NCBI GenBank assembly: GCA_030704615.1
Contig: CM060734.1
Coordinates: forward strand, 27,794,042-27,854,041
Direction: 5' to 3'
Length of the DNA: 60,000 nt
Source: Takakia lepidozioides
Taxonomy: Eukaryota > Streptophyta > Takakiopsida > Takakiales > Takakiaceae
The notes under the pieces are model-generated. The model had not been told where the DNA came from. It made no database searches and worked only from the letters and a program-made list of their open reading frames with translations. A program made the translations under genes and the position numbers. Of the stretch, positions 45,290-56,432 are shown piece by piece. Within the stretch, counting starts at the first letter, position 1, and the number at the start of each line of letters is the position of its first letter.

Positions 45290-46034
45290 TGGAATCAAGA
45301 GTGAACGTTCACACTCATATGCATGAAGAGCTTGAATTGGTAAAGAATTGGATCCCCAAGGATATCTTGTGGATCAAGCTTACACCAAGAATAGCCTTTC
45401 AGACCTGCCTTCCATATGGTTATATGGTAACTGAGTCTTCTAGTCTAGCCAAGGATGCATTTCATGGCCTGCCACAGTATCTAGTACAGCCTCTGTGAAT
45501 GGCAAAAGAAATGGGTCTTTCTTTGTGCAGTCATACAGTTTCTTGTAATTGACACAAACTCTCAGTTTGCCATTTTTCTTTGGAACTATCACAATGGGTG
45601 ATAGCCAAGTTGTATACTCTATTGGTTATATGAACTTAGCTTCTGCCAGCTTCTTAATCTCTTCCCCCACCTTCTGTGCATAGTTGGGATTCATCTTGGA
45701 TCTTGCTTGCTTAATTAGTATTGAACCTGGTTCCAATTCAATTTTATGTTGGCAAATCTCAGGGGGTATCCCCTTCAAATCTTTATAACTCCAAGCAAAT
45801 ACATCTTTGTATTTAATGAATAAGCTCTTAGTTTCCTCAAAGAATTCAGATTCCAAGTCAGCTCCTACTTTAACCATCCTTGGTTCCTCATCAGTTCCCA
45901 CATTAACTTCTCTCACTTGCTCATCAGCTGTAATGGTCCACCCAACCACTATTTTATCCTGTAAAGTAATTGTGGTTGGTTCCTCTAGGATTTATATTTC
46001 TCCCTCTCTTTCCTCATAGAAATGTGGTGGGTAA
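45290..46034 (-). pseudogene. Ty3/gypsy reverse transcriptase fragment, minus strand
   Basis: The minus frame reads EFFEETKSLFIKYKDVFAWS, YKDLKGIPPEICQHKIELEP and RSKMNPNYAQKVGEEIKKLA, the hallmark start of a gypsy RT, followed by decayed LSPIVIVPKKNGKL-like and PFTEAVLDTVAGHEMH-like segments. Its 5' side abuts the cut end of ParB-2 at about 46,035, so it probably truncated that gene. Confidence 0.85.
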
Positions 46035-47681
46035 CTACTTTCTGTTTCCCTTGGGATCCAGCACCATTGAGGCCACAGAGTAGTGCCACTCCTCCTCGGT
46101 GCTATGATATCTCTCGATCATGTTCGTCCAGGCAAGCAATCGGTGGTTGCCATCCCACACATGAAACATCTTGCCAGAGAAAGGCTGGGTGACGAGCCTC
46201 TTGCAAATGATAGATTCGAACTCATCGTTTATCTGTCGCCAGATAGGATCCCAGCCTCCAACAATGGACTCGTCCACTAACACCTCTCTGCTAGCGGAGT
46301 CTGCCAAGGAGACGTAAAAAACAGATTGACCCTCTATGTACCCATGGCAAAAATCATGTTCCAACTTTTGAATGTCGTTTGTCAGAGCTGGTCGAACGAA
46401 GGGCATGGAGATCAAACGACATAGGGGTATCATTATTTTTCCCCCAGGGACGCCCATGGCCTTGATGACTTGGGCAGAATTCACTTTGGAGAATGAAAGC
46501 AGATCTTTCGCTTTGTCTTCATATGGCCTGCCATCGTCCTCCTCCTCAACAACCACTAGTTCCTTCTCAATCACTTCTTCCTCGACCTGAGTAGCACCTT
46601 TCATTTTCTTCGTCTACTCTCAAAACGAAAGGTTACGAATGTAAAAGACTTGCCAGAAATTGCGTGCTTCAACGCACGCAATTTTCCACCCTCTGAAAGG
46701 TACTCATTTCTTTGCCTATTTCATACCCAAAGTCAATCTACTCTCTTCCATAAAAGTATGCAGCAGACATTTAATCTAATCTCCTTGAATAGGCAGAAAG
46801 GTGAGTGTGAAAGAACCTCTAGAAACTGCGTGCGTTGACGCACGGAATTTCTGGGGGTTCTCTCACACTCACTTTTCTGCCTATTCAGGGATTCTGTCTC
46901 TGTTAACACAACACAGCTGAGAGAAGGCCATACAGAGAACCTCCAAAATTTGAGTGCGTCAACGCACGCAGTTTCTGGCGGTTCTCTCACACTCACTTTT
47001 CTACCTATTTAGGGCTTCTATCTCTGTTAAACTCAGTACAACTGAGAGAAGGTCATAGAGAGAACATTCCAAAATTGCGTGCGTTGACGCACTCAATTTC
47101 TGGAGGTTCTCTGTATGGCCTTCTCTCAGCTGTCAAACTCTAATCTACTTGGGATGGTACAACCATTATGCAATGTGAAAGTCTCTCCTCCTATGCAGTA
47201 CATGAAAAGTGAGAAGTGGGTCACACCCGGGTTTGGTTGTTATGCATTGCCTGCATCCCTGTGGTCTTACTCTGAATGATCAAGCAAAAAAAAGCAAAAA
47301 AGAGGGCAAGAAAATTGCGTGCGCCACCGCACGCAATTTTCATGCCCTGGAAACTTGACAGAAGATGGCAAGTAAGAGAATCACCTGAGGTCCTTTGGCC
47401 GAAGAACTCCCAGATGCCTTTGACGTGGCAACAACGACAACCTTCTTAACCTTTGGCGTCGCCTCCTCCTCCACGACGTTCTTACCCTTCGGCGTGGATT
47501 CCTTCGCAAGAGCGTCTACCTCGTCTGTGTCCATAGCGTCTGTGTCGTCCTCTAACGCAGTTTTGTCCCCAATTTCATCACGAGCTGGCGGCTGGTCCTC
47601 CACCGCCATGTGTTTGGTTTCCAGGGTTGCGCTCTCCTCTGCGATCTCCTTCAGTGTCATGTTCAGCTTTCGGCTTTTCAT
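46035..47681 (-). pseudogene. ParB-2: second ParB-like gene, truncated
   Basis: Exon 1 is 47,681-47,385 (ATG, MKSRKLNMTLKEIAEE..., acidic/basic low complexity, 99 codons, donor gtgatt). Exon 2 starts at 46,614 and carries IMIPLCRLISMPFVRPALTN, FYVSLADSASREVL and MFHVWDGNHRLLAWTNMIE, the same ParB/Srx-type pattern as ParB-MTase-1. Similarity stops after WHYSVASMVLD, where gypsy sequence begins, so any methyltransferase part is lost. The single intron (46,615-47,384) is filled with family-2 hairpins. It is divergent from transposase-2, the same layout as gene pair 1. Confidence 0.78.
46640..47346. repeat. Family-2 hairpin cluster in ParB-2 intron (5 units)
   Basis: Cores with arm TTGCGTGCG (or a close variant), 4-5 central bases and the complementary arm lie at 46,657-46,684, 46,821-46,852, 46,945-46,976, 47,071-47,101 and 47,304-47,346. 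Most extend to long imperfect palindromes of about 80-90 bp (outer arm GTGAGTGTGAGAGAACC with its complement). A further inverted pair is GAGAGAAGGCCATACAGAGA (46,919 onward) with its complement near 47,110-47,130. Confidence 0.9.
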
Positions 47682-48440
47682 TCTCTCTCTTGCCTTCTTC
47701 CTCTCTCGCGCTGAAGTAAAAAAGAATGACTGTCTTCTACGCCTTCCACTCTCTCGCGCGAAACTCTGTCTCCTGCTACTCTCCAACTTGAAAAACTACG
47801 ATCTACTGGAATGAGAGACGTCGTGCGATGAGTAGCAGCCGGGGCATCGCTCTCGGCGGTTATGCATGTATTCACTGCATACCTGTCCCCCTCCTAACGG
47901 CACACTCGTCCATTCTGCGGTGGCCGCCGTCTTTCATTATGGAGGTATGGCCATTGCATGGATTTGATTCAGATGGATGACTAATTTCAGTAGATTTTTT
48001 GGATTCTCCCGGATGAACATCTTCCATTCGTTCGACGCCGATTCCTCTTAAACCCTATACTCAATGCATGTCGGGTACCACGTGGCTGATCACATTGGGG
48101 TGGCATGGGATGCCGGTCTCCGCCGTCATTTCACATGTGTCTGTAAAGGCACATAACTGCTTAACAACTGTTTTATGAACTGTTTTGACAACTGTTTCTG
48201 AAAGGCTCTTTAACGGTATGTCAACTTTAAAAATAGGTCTTGGCTGACCCTTCTAGAACGGTTTGGGACATCCATGACGTGTTGTCCTTTGCCGACCTCG
48301 TTAGTAAAGGTGACGGACTTTTGGGTTTCGGTCTAAAATGCAAAGCATGAGAAATGTAATCCCCACTATCGTTTGTAACAAGAATCCGCATAGAAGTTGT
48401 GGCTTCCGCACTTCTGCGAGGGAATTGCTCTTGCAGCAAC
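47682..48440. promoter_or_regulatory. Divergent intergenic region between ParB-2 and transposase-2
   Basis: This stretch of about 760 bp must hold the promoters of both divergent genes. AACTGTTTT-like direct repeats lie at about 48,165-48,200. No family-1 or family-2 palindrome is present here, unlike the spacer of the first gene pair. Confidence 0.45.
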
Positions 48441-51400
48441 ATGGCTTCCTCCAAAGCGGAGTTTTACTCTGTGGAGCAACCAGTACCTTTCTCGAAGGAG
48501 ACCGATGACAATGGTTTTGCAATTGCGGAGGAACATCTCCTAGCAACGCGTTTCGAGTTCCAGTATGGTACTGTGTGGCTGGAAAGAGAGGTTTACGGTG
48601 TCGATGGGAGGTTGAAGAAGTATGCTTTCCAGAAATCGGATGAAAACGCACTTATGAGTCAGTGGAGAGTTCCTCCAGGAAGATACAGAGTCCTTGGAGC
48701 TCCTCGCCGGCAGTCGATTGGTTCGTATGTGACGTCGGGAACTGCTGCTTCTGTTGTTCAAGACAAGAGGAATGTGGTCATGAAGACGGAGCCCACAACT
48801 TCCAGACAAATTGTTGAACTCTCCGAATCCTCGGAGGAGGACGTCCCGAAAAATCCTTTTCTTGCTCCTTCTCCGGTGGTCGTGGTGCCGGAATTGAAGG
48901 ACCTGTGTAGTGTTATTCCTAAACTGAAGTCAATGGGAGGAATGCCCGGTTTCAAGAGTGAATTGCGGGGGATTGACTGGGACACTGTCCCTGTTGAGCA
49001 TGTGCAGTACCTTCCAGAATCTTTTGATGGGGATGTCGTCTTCAAGCTGCCTCCACCTAGGCGGGGTGGACCCGTTTTGAGCCTCATGCACGGAATGGAC
49101 AAGAGACATGATGGACACCCATGGTGCAGAATGAAGACATCCAATATTCAAAATGATGACAAGCTCATGTTCAGTAGAGTGGTGTGCAATGGGAACCTGA
49201 GGTGCGAGAATTTGAGTTGAAGACATTTCCTGCGGTTAGAGGTTCAGAACCAGAGCGAGTGGGAGGGTGTCGCCAAGAATCCTTTCAAGCCCGGTGAAGC
49301 ACCTCCAAGCTCCAACACTTTCGTTTGCAAGTTCTGCAAACGAGCGCCTTCCTGTGTGGCAGTGTGTGGAGCAAGAATGTACTATGTGGTGCACCGTTTT
49401 CCAACCTTGACTAGAGCCGGTGTGCATTTCGGGTTCCACAACCATCCAGTGTCGAAGGGGGATTACAGGGAAAGCGTTGAAACAGTATCTAGGTTTATAA
49501 GACTAGAGTATAAGAGCAATCCAACAGCCACCACCTCCACAATTGTTCTTGGAGCAAGCAAGACTTTCCTGGAAACCCATATTCTTAGTGAAGGAGATTC
49601 TGTGGGCAGGAAACTCGACGGGTCAGCCTTGGACAATGTTATGGATCACTTCTCTACCTTGAGCTCGCCGAACATTAAAAACCAGATGAATGCATTGAGG
49701 ATGGGCTCTGCTAACAGAGGGTACGTTGATAACATTTTCGAGTTGAAGCGACGGAGCAGATATGACTACATTCAAGAGAGTGTGTTCTCAGGTCAAGGGT
49801 CCAACAAAGTGTACGTTTTCAAAATGTCCACAGCCGGGGAGGGCAGCGGAGTCAGTCTTGTGAAGTGCATGCAGAAGGGTGGCGATCTTCAGAACTGTTT
49901 CCTTATGTTTGATCACGTCAAACGAGTGAAAGACTGGACTACAATGGCGTGTCATGTTTACGATCCTTTCTACCAGCGAGTCATGACAATTGCAGTGTGT
50001 GACATGCAATCAGAGGATGCGGATTCGCAACAGCTAATGTGGAGAAGTCTCATTCGCGTTATGGACTCCCAAGGTGTCCCATGTCCAAATTTCACCGGAT
50101 TTATGGCAGACAGTGCTCAAGCGAACTTCAATGCTATTCACATTGTGTTTGGATCAGGAGATCCAAAGGTGCCAATGCCAGGAAGAGAGCGAACATGTCT
50201 TTTCCATTGGACCCAGTCCCTTGAGAAACATACAAAGGCAGACATCAAACCGGAAATGCAGCGTATTCATCTTAGGCTATGCAAACAGTACAAAGATGCG
50301 AAAAGCATGGCAAAGGCGAATACATTGTTCCAGACAATTCATGCCTGGTGGTTCTCATCTGGGGCTGCATCAGAAGACAGTATGAGAGTGCTAGAAGATT
50401 GGCTGACATTTTGGCATTTCCGGTACAGACAATGGGGAGCATGCATGACAACGGTGCGTGCATTTGAAAACTTGAAAATTTCATTGACTTTGTATCCATT
50501 TCCAATCATGTCTGTTGTGGTGGGGTGTACCTGTCCTCTTTCTGATATATGTTTTTCCATTTTGTAGCACTTCTCAATTGAGGAGATGGCGGACATGCCC
50601 TCTTGCAATCTGGCGGAGACGGTGCACAATGTATAGTTGCAGCAATCTGGAAAGCGGGGCCGGGATTTGTATGTGGCGACGGCAGATGATCTGATTCGAG
50701 CTCTACTGCAACAGACGAGATATCGGGAGTTCTTGTGGGGTGGCGTTGGTGGCAAGGGTCCAGACAAGTCCGAGTTGATGTTGTGAGCAGCAAGAAGATC
50801 AAGGGATCCGAACAAGATTGCCAGGGCTGTCAGCATGTGTGCGGAAGGAACTCCACTGGTGTCCAGAGTTCCCCATCTGGAGGGTGAGGAGAGATTCGGG
50901 TCTTGTAAACGGAAATTGAACACCCCTCCTGGGTCGGATGCGGACTCCCACAAGCCGGACAGGGACAACTTTGCCATGCCGCGTGTTCCATTTCATCAGA
51001 GGTTCGTTTCCGGCATATTCAGTGCGGACGATCCTTTGTAACAAAGCCAAAGGCAGCCATCTCCCATAGTGAGTGCAATGGGGTAGGAGGCGAACGTGCT
51101 CCCCCCTATGGTGGAGTCCATGTGCCTCGACGAAGTTTGGCACATAGAACGCACCACTGGTGGGTCTCGAGTGAAGTGCACGGCAATCAGAGCAACCAAT
51201 CATGAGAAATGCAAGTCCTTCGTATCCAGAGGCAAGGTCCGCACTCCGGCTCCGACCTTCACTGGTTTGTTCACGCCTTACGGGCAAGCCGAGGCGAAGA
51301 ACCACAAATTCTGGTTCTGCCCTGACGACTGTGGTAGGTGCGTGCGTGGGACTGTGCGACCATCGGTTGTCATGAAGCCTCCTCCACCAAGCGTTTGGCC

Positions 51401-52012
51401 TGTGAAGGTGGGGACACATCTCACAACTCACGAGATTGCCATGCTGGAGGAGGCAGGCTTCTCCCTTCAGCGAGCCCCCTCTGTACATGCAGGTGCTTCT
51501 ACTTCAGCAAGTTCTGGAGTGCCACCACCGAACGCTGATGCATGGTCAACAAACGAAATGGGAAGCTGGTTCGTCGTTTCCCTCCGACTGCCGAGCATTT
51601 CGGCAAGGTGGAATCCGCTCGAATGCTTCAAGGTCGTGTTACAGGCACTACGGAAGTTCCACATCCCGGGTATGGACGAATCTACACTATGATGACCTCC
51701 ACATCCGCTATGCACGACCGGTTGTACAACATCACAGTTTCAAATTACCCCAACTGCACCTATCCAGATTTTGTTGGCATGCTTACAACAAGTTTGGGAA
51801 AGACGGGCAAATTTATACCCTGCAAGCATCTGTATTTTATCTTCTTGAACATAATGGTATATGATCCCAGACGCGACATCTTCATTCACCAGGCCACCAT
51901 GAGTTTCAACGAGGTGAATACACTTATGCAACGGGATAGGAGCACACAACATCCTCTTCACTTTGGTCATCTGGAAATTCCATTATTGGATTTCACAAGA
52001 GTTGAAACTTGA
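48441..52012 (+). pseudogene. Transposase-2, MULE-like with Cys-rich, DDE-type and SWIM domains
   Basis: It starts at ATG 48,441 (MASSKAEFYSVEQPV). Order: N-terminal domain, acidic linker, DKRHDGHPWCRMKTSN, a Cys-rich block (CNGNLRCENLS; FVCKFCKRAPSC) and GFHNHPVSKG (H-x-H as in WRKY/GCM-type MULE fingers). The DDE-type core follows: FDHVKRVKDWTTM, VMTIAVCDMQSED, FTGFMADSAQANFNAI and CLFHWTQSLEKH. An intron spans 50,454-50,567, followed by CNLAETVHNV, another Cys-rich segment (51,096 onward), and a SWIM-like finger (LYNITVSNYPNCTYPDF...CKHLYF), in which the second Cys appears as Tyr. Stops at 49,218, at about 50,632 and 50,785 (both readable as TGG or CGA decay), plus a frame change near 51,540, show it is dead. 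It should have catalysed cut-and-paste transposition. Confidence 0.82.
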
Positions 52013-52185
52013 ACTTGATGTCCCTTCATATATTTGATGCCAATGCAGCCTCCAATTATGTTGTGCAATGTGTGACATTTCTTTCTTGTGCGTAGTCGTT
52101 CGAAAATAAATGGAATGGATGCAAATGCTTTCACAAGTCGTTCCTGCATTTTAATTTCTGGTGTTTTGCATGAATGAATGTGCAA

Positions 52186-52376
52186 ACACACGGTTAATCC
52201 AATTTACCTCTCCCACTTTTATAAGCTAGCATGCATTCTACATACTAGCCAACCATACCATGCATCACCATTCCAAACAAAATAGGAAACACAACATTTG
52301 GAAACCATTTCATTTATAAACAAAATTTGTACAACACAAGTCTTTGCAATCGGATTCCTGAGCTAGAAGGGCAATC
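52186..52376. repeat. Dispersed repeat R2, copy 1 (about 190 bp)
   Basis: From GTGCAAACACACGGTTAATCC to GGATTCCTGAGCTAG it is nearly identical to 56,243-56,432. It lies 3' of transposase-2. Both copies end at the same point and continue into unrelated sequence, so this is a mobile or retroelement-derived segment. Confidence 0.8.
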
Positions 52377-52399
52377 AAAATATGTCAGAGTACATGAGC

Positions 52400-53850
52400 T
52401 CACTTGAATATTACACCAGCTGGATTTTTTGTTCAAAATATGCTCGTGTATGTTGCTAAAGGTCTGGATAATCCCAAGGCTGGATACATGTACATGAAGG
52501 GCTGCCTGTCAGTTGATGCCAATCGGCCGCTGCCCCAGGACAATGCAGACTCCTCAGATGTAGGGCATGATTGTTCCCTTGAAATTGCTCTGGATTCCCT
52601 TTCAATAGCTGCTAGCTGGTGGTTGACAAGACCAACTGCGAGGACAGACGTCACCAGTCAGCGTGATGTGGATGAATCTCTCTACCTCAAGCCAATGAAG
52701 CTTGTGACTGTCCCGATCACTTACAAATGAAAGTAGGTTGGGATCTTTTTTCAGAAGGATCTAGAAGGGCTTGGTGGAATGCTGACGCTACTTCTCCCAA
52801 CTGGTCATAGCTGCTGCTCCTCTTGCCTTAGCAGCATAGAGACTGTCTTTCATGCAATTTGGGATCCTCTCTGCTTACATAGTTGCTTTTTGCTCACCAG
52901 CAACAAGACTTGCACTACTTCTGCCCTAACTGCTTATTGTTGGCCTTATGGAAAGACGAACCAGAACGCAAAACCGATGGTGCTCCCCCCAAACTGGGTC
53001 TATCAGCAACACCATCCATGCTCCAACACTGCTCCCAATCAGCTGCTCAAGAGGGCTGCAACCATGCACCCAACGACAGATATCAAGAAATTGACTAAAG
53101 TTATGGTGCCATTGCTGTACCATTGCCAGCAATCTCTCATCATGGTAGAGCAAGAGGTGATAGAGAAAGAGTTTGGGGAATTCCACGCAAAGAAACAAGA
53201 GTTGCAGATTTGGCAGCAAGAAGCTGAAGAGACTTTGCAGAATGTGTGTGGCAGCCAAGACATCTTGCTGGACTGGTCTGAGGTACGTCATCTTATTAGC
53301 GTCAAGCCACCATCAAGATCTCTTGTTGAGGATGACAATGATCATGAAAATGACTTGCTCTTACCTGGATCTGCTCAAGCTCTTGTTGTGGGAAAAGTTG
53401 GTGGGGGGAAAGCAAACAGACCTGACTGGCTTTTCAACTCGAGCCCTTTATTAAGTAGCTCTCATGGTGCATAGAGCAGCAGCACAAAATCTCAAGCTGA
53501 AACCACAACAAGGACCAATGTCCATTTACAGCCTCTAAGGGCAACTGAAGTAATTCATGAAGATGACTTGTCTTGGAAGCTCTCTTTTGGCCGCCACCAG
53601 CTAATTCCTGGAGGAGGGGGATCAATGGAAGATGAAGGTATGAAACTTGCCTTCTTCATAGAGACAAAGCCCAACAATGTATCACCTGTGTTTACTTATG
53701 CTTGCAATCATTTTCCAAGCCTGATAACCCTACAGTTGGGCAGAGATCACGTCCAAGCTGATGGAACAGTGCCAAATATGAGTTTCACTAATACCCTATA
53801 AATGTACTGCATGCCAAACGTGGTGGTGTGAAGGGCGACATGCATGTACT
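52400..53850 (+). other. Unassigned open frames, possible decayed gene
   Basis: Frames 52,404-52,730 (MLVYVAKGLDNPKAGYMYMK...), 52,779-53,474 (HPTTDIKKLTKVMVPLLYHC, then a helical EKEFGEFHAKKQELQIWQQE stretch) and about 53,540-53,800 (DDLSWKLSFGRHQLIPGGG) look protein-like but match no family I know. The helical stretch suggests a coiled coil. They may be pieces of one broken gene. Confidence 0.3.
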
Positions 53851-54660
53851 GTCCGGGAATGCACAACGGGAAATTTGGCTTTGCCACCATAGCAAACAGC
53901 TCGTAGGCTATGACCAACAAGGGTGCAGGCTGGAGGCTTTGGCAACCTATCATCAAATGCTACGCAAAGTCGGCAACCTGATCATATCACATCTATTTGT
54001 GCATGCAGCATAGTTGCATGTGCCAGACATAATTCTGACTTTTTCCGAAGCTGGCTGCCGCAGCAATGGACCTATGAGCTTATTGGGGCTTGCTCCTATG
54101 TGAATGCCAGCTGCCATTATCAGCTGCTAGCCTTCAGATGCAGTGCTGCTGTAAGTGGTTGTATTTATTCCAAGCAAAAGACAAGCCTCTTTGCCTCCTC
54201 CCAATTTGGCGTCAGCCCTCTCCACCTTGATCTCAACCTTCGGCATACCCCATCAAAGAAGCATGTCAAGTGCCTCAAGAAACACGAGAGGATTGCCGCC
54301 ATCAGTAACTTACTGTTGCAAAGGCTCCATAGCACAGCACATGCGCCACCATTACTGGGAGATCAACTAAGTATCTATGTACACTTAAGTGCTATTCTCT
54401 ACAATTGGTGCTGGATCAAGCCCTCCTGCTTTGGACTTACTTCCTCGTATATGCCAAGAGGCCATGGCGATTCAGGTTTTTGCATCACCAAAGTCACCAG
54501 ATGTGCTACAGTTGGTCTAAGTCTGCCCACTCTATCACTTCCCGGTGGCATTGCTGCGAGGATTGCAGGCTCCCACAGACTTACATGTCCATATGCTGGC
54601 TGAATGGTGTTGTCACTGGGGGTTGGTGTTGTGATACCCTGCCCTTAGCTTACGAGCAGC
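53851..54660. other. No supported feature
   Basis: The open frames here (for example 53,923-54,603) have biased, low-complexity translations in several frames, and none shows a motif. I see nothing that can be supported. Confidence 0.3.
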
Positions 54661-54699
54661 GCATATGTGAATTTATGAAGCTCTTTCCCAGCTACGTCC

Positions 54700-55250
54700 C
54701 TCATTCCCCCCACCCTACTATATTTTTACGGATAGCTTAACCTCATCCTAAATTTACTCCGCAACCACCTTGCCTGCCCCACCTCCCACCACCACCATCC
54801 AGATCGGAACCTCAAGCATAGCCAGTTGAGTGGACCGAAGGATCTATCTCAGCTATTGTTAGCCTTGCCATTTCCATAGATCAGTACCCCATCCATTTCC
54901 TAAAAGTCCATTCACACACTGGTATTAATGGTAATGAGGAGGTGGACCTCCTCGCTCAACTGGGGGCCTCCAAACCCGCAATTGAACCCACGGCAGATCC
55001 CATACACATTGCACATACCCACCCATTTTGGCTAATCCACCCTGTTCATGTTTCCCCGGAACCTCGACCAATCCACAACCTTCTTACCAACCTAACTCGT
55101 GAAGCCCACAAGCAAGCCTCAGCCTCGATCAGTCACACCAAAATGCATATCCAAAAATGGACACACTCTACAGTGCTACATCACAAACTTTCGAACTACT
55201 TCTGGCACATTCGAGCCGCATCAGACGCACAAATACGACAAACACTCTGT
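54700..55250 (+). pseudogene. LINE RNase H fragment
   Basis: FTDSLTSS near 54,728 and PIHFLKVHSHTGINGNEEVD at about 54,890-54,950 are the first and last conserved blocks of a LINE-encoded type I RNase H. A tail follows (LLTNLTREAHKQASASISHT) as in RNase H-bearing LINEs. The frame is broken. It ends where repeat R1 copy 2 begins. Confidence 0.8.
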
Positions 55251-56241
55251 CGCGCACCTCACTTCGGTAAACTCCCCTTCAAGTCATAGTTACTCGCTTT
55301 GATGCGCGCGCCTAACTCCCAAACCAGCCGCCGTGCCAACTCGGAGCTTCGGTTGCTCATCGGGGCATAATGGTCCCCCTCACACTCCCACTCGACCCTC
55401 GACTTGTTGGGCTCACTGGAAATTCCCTTTGGTTGATGGCAGTCTGGAACAGCTCCCCACACCTTGGTCGCTTTCCGGCTCGCATGCTTACTCACTAGTT
55501 TTTGGTCACCAACGGGCTTGCACCGTTCTCAGGGTTACTAATCCCTACGCTACCACCACCCCTCGTGGAGCCCCCACCACCGCCACCCGGTTTGCGGGGC
55601 TCCACCTAGTGAGCGCCACTGCCTCCTTGAGTGCCTTCGGCACTCAATGGTGCTTCAGCCCCCTTTCCTATTTGCTGCCACTACCCCCACCACAGGGGCA
55701 GCCCCTCTTGTGTCCCGACCCCCTGCCCTCAAGGCAAAGGGCTGCGACACACAGTACCCCTGCCAATGAGGAGTCGATGTCCTCATCAACTTGTCCCTTT
55801 TTGTGGAAACTAACATCCAAGTTGTGGCGTCCCACATCAAGGAGTTTGTTTCCGTACCATGGCGTCCCATGGCAAAGAACCAAACTCCCACTTGACTCTA
55901 CTCTCCACTAGCTAGTTCGGCCGACTTCATCCAAGTCCCGGCCAAGGGTTGAGCCTCTCAAGCTCCACCCAGTGCACTCTTCTTGGCCCACTTCAAGGCC
56001 AAGGAACGATCCTCCCCGAGGATCGAATCGCCTTACTGCAACAACATTGCTTGCAACCGCTCATGATGTCGTAGTACGTGAACGGAAGTACGTAGCTTCC
56101 GCGTTAGCCCGCACTACAAGGCAACCTCCTCGATAGCGCAGTTATAATACGCGCACGCGCCAGGTGCGCACTAGCACGTGAACTCCCAAAGAAGGCGCAA
56201 GTTTTCTTGCCCCTTGGATTGGAGTCACCCGATTTTGGCAC
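55251..56241. repeat. Dispersed repeat R1, copy 2
   Basis: It is similar to 31,030-32,443 along its length, with the same end points (CGCACCTCACTTC... and ...CCCGATTTTGGCAC) and two internal deletions. It is flanked by the LINE RNase H fragment on the left and repeat R2 copy 2 on the right. Confidence 0.78.
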
Positions 56242-56242
56242 T

Positions 56243-56432
56243 GCACAAACACACGATTAATCCAATTTACCTCTCTCACCTTTGTAAGCTAGCATGCATT
56301 CTACACACTAGCCAACTATACCATGCATCACCATTCCAAACAAAATAGGACGCACAACATTTGGAAACCATTTCATTTATAAACAAAATTTGTACAACAC
56401 AAGTTTTTGCAATCGGATTCCTGAGCTAGCTA
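56243..56432. repeat. Dispersed repeat R2, copy 2
   Basis: Nearly identical to 52,186-52,376. Directly after it comes the chromodomain end of a minus-strand chromovirus, so R2 may be the 3' non-coding or LTR-side part of that element. Confidence 0.75.

Noticed and set aside
45289-45498. + strand frame in the gypsy fragment
   Set aside because: The minus strand carries the RT motifs; the plus frame is a shadow.
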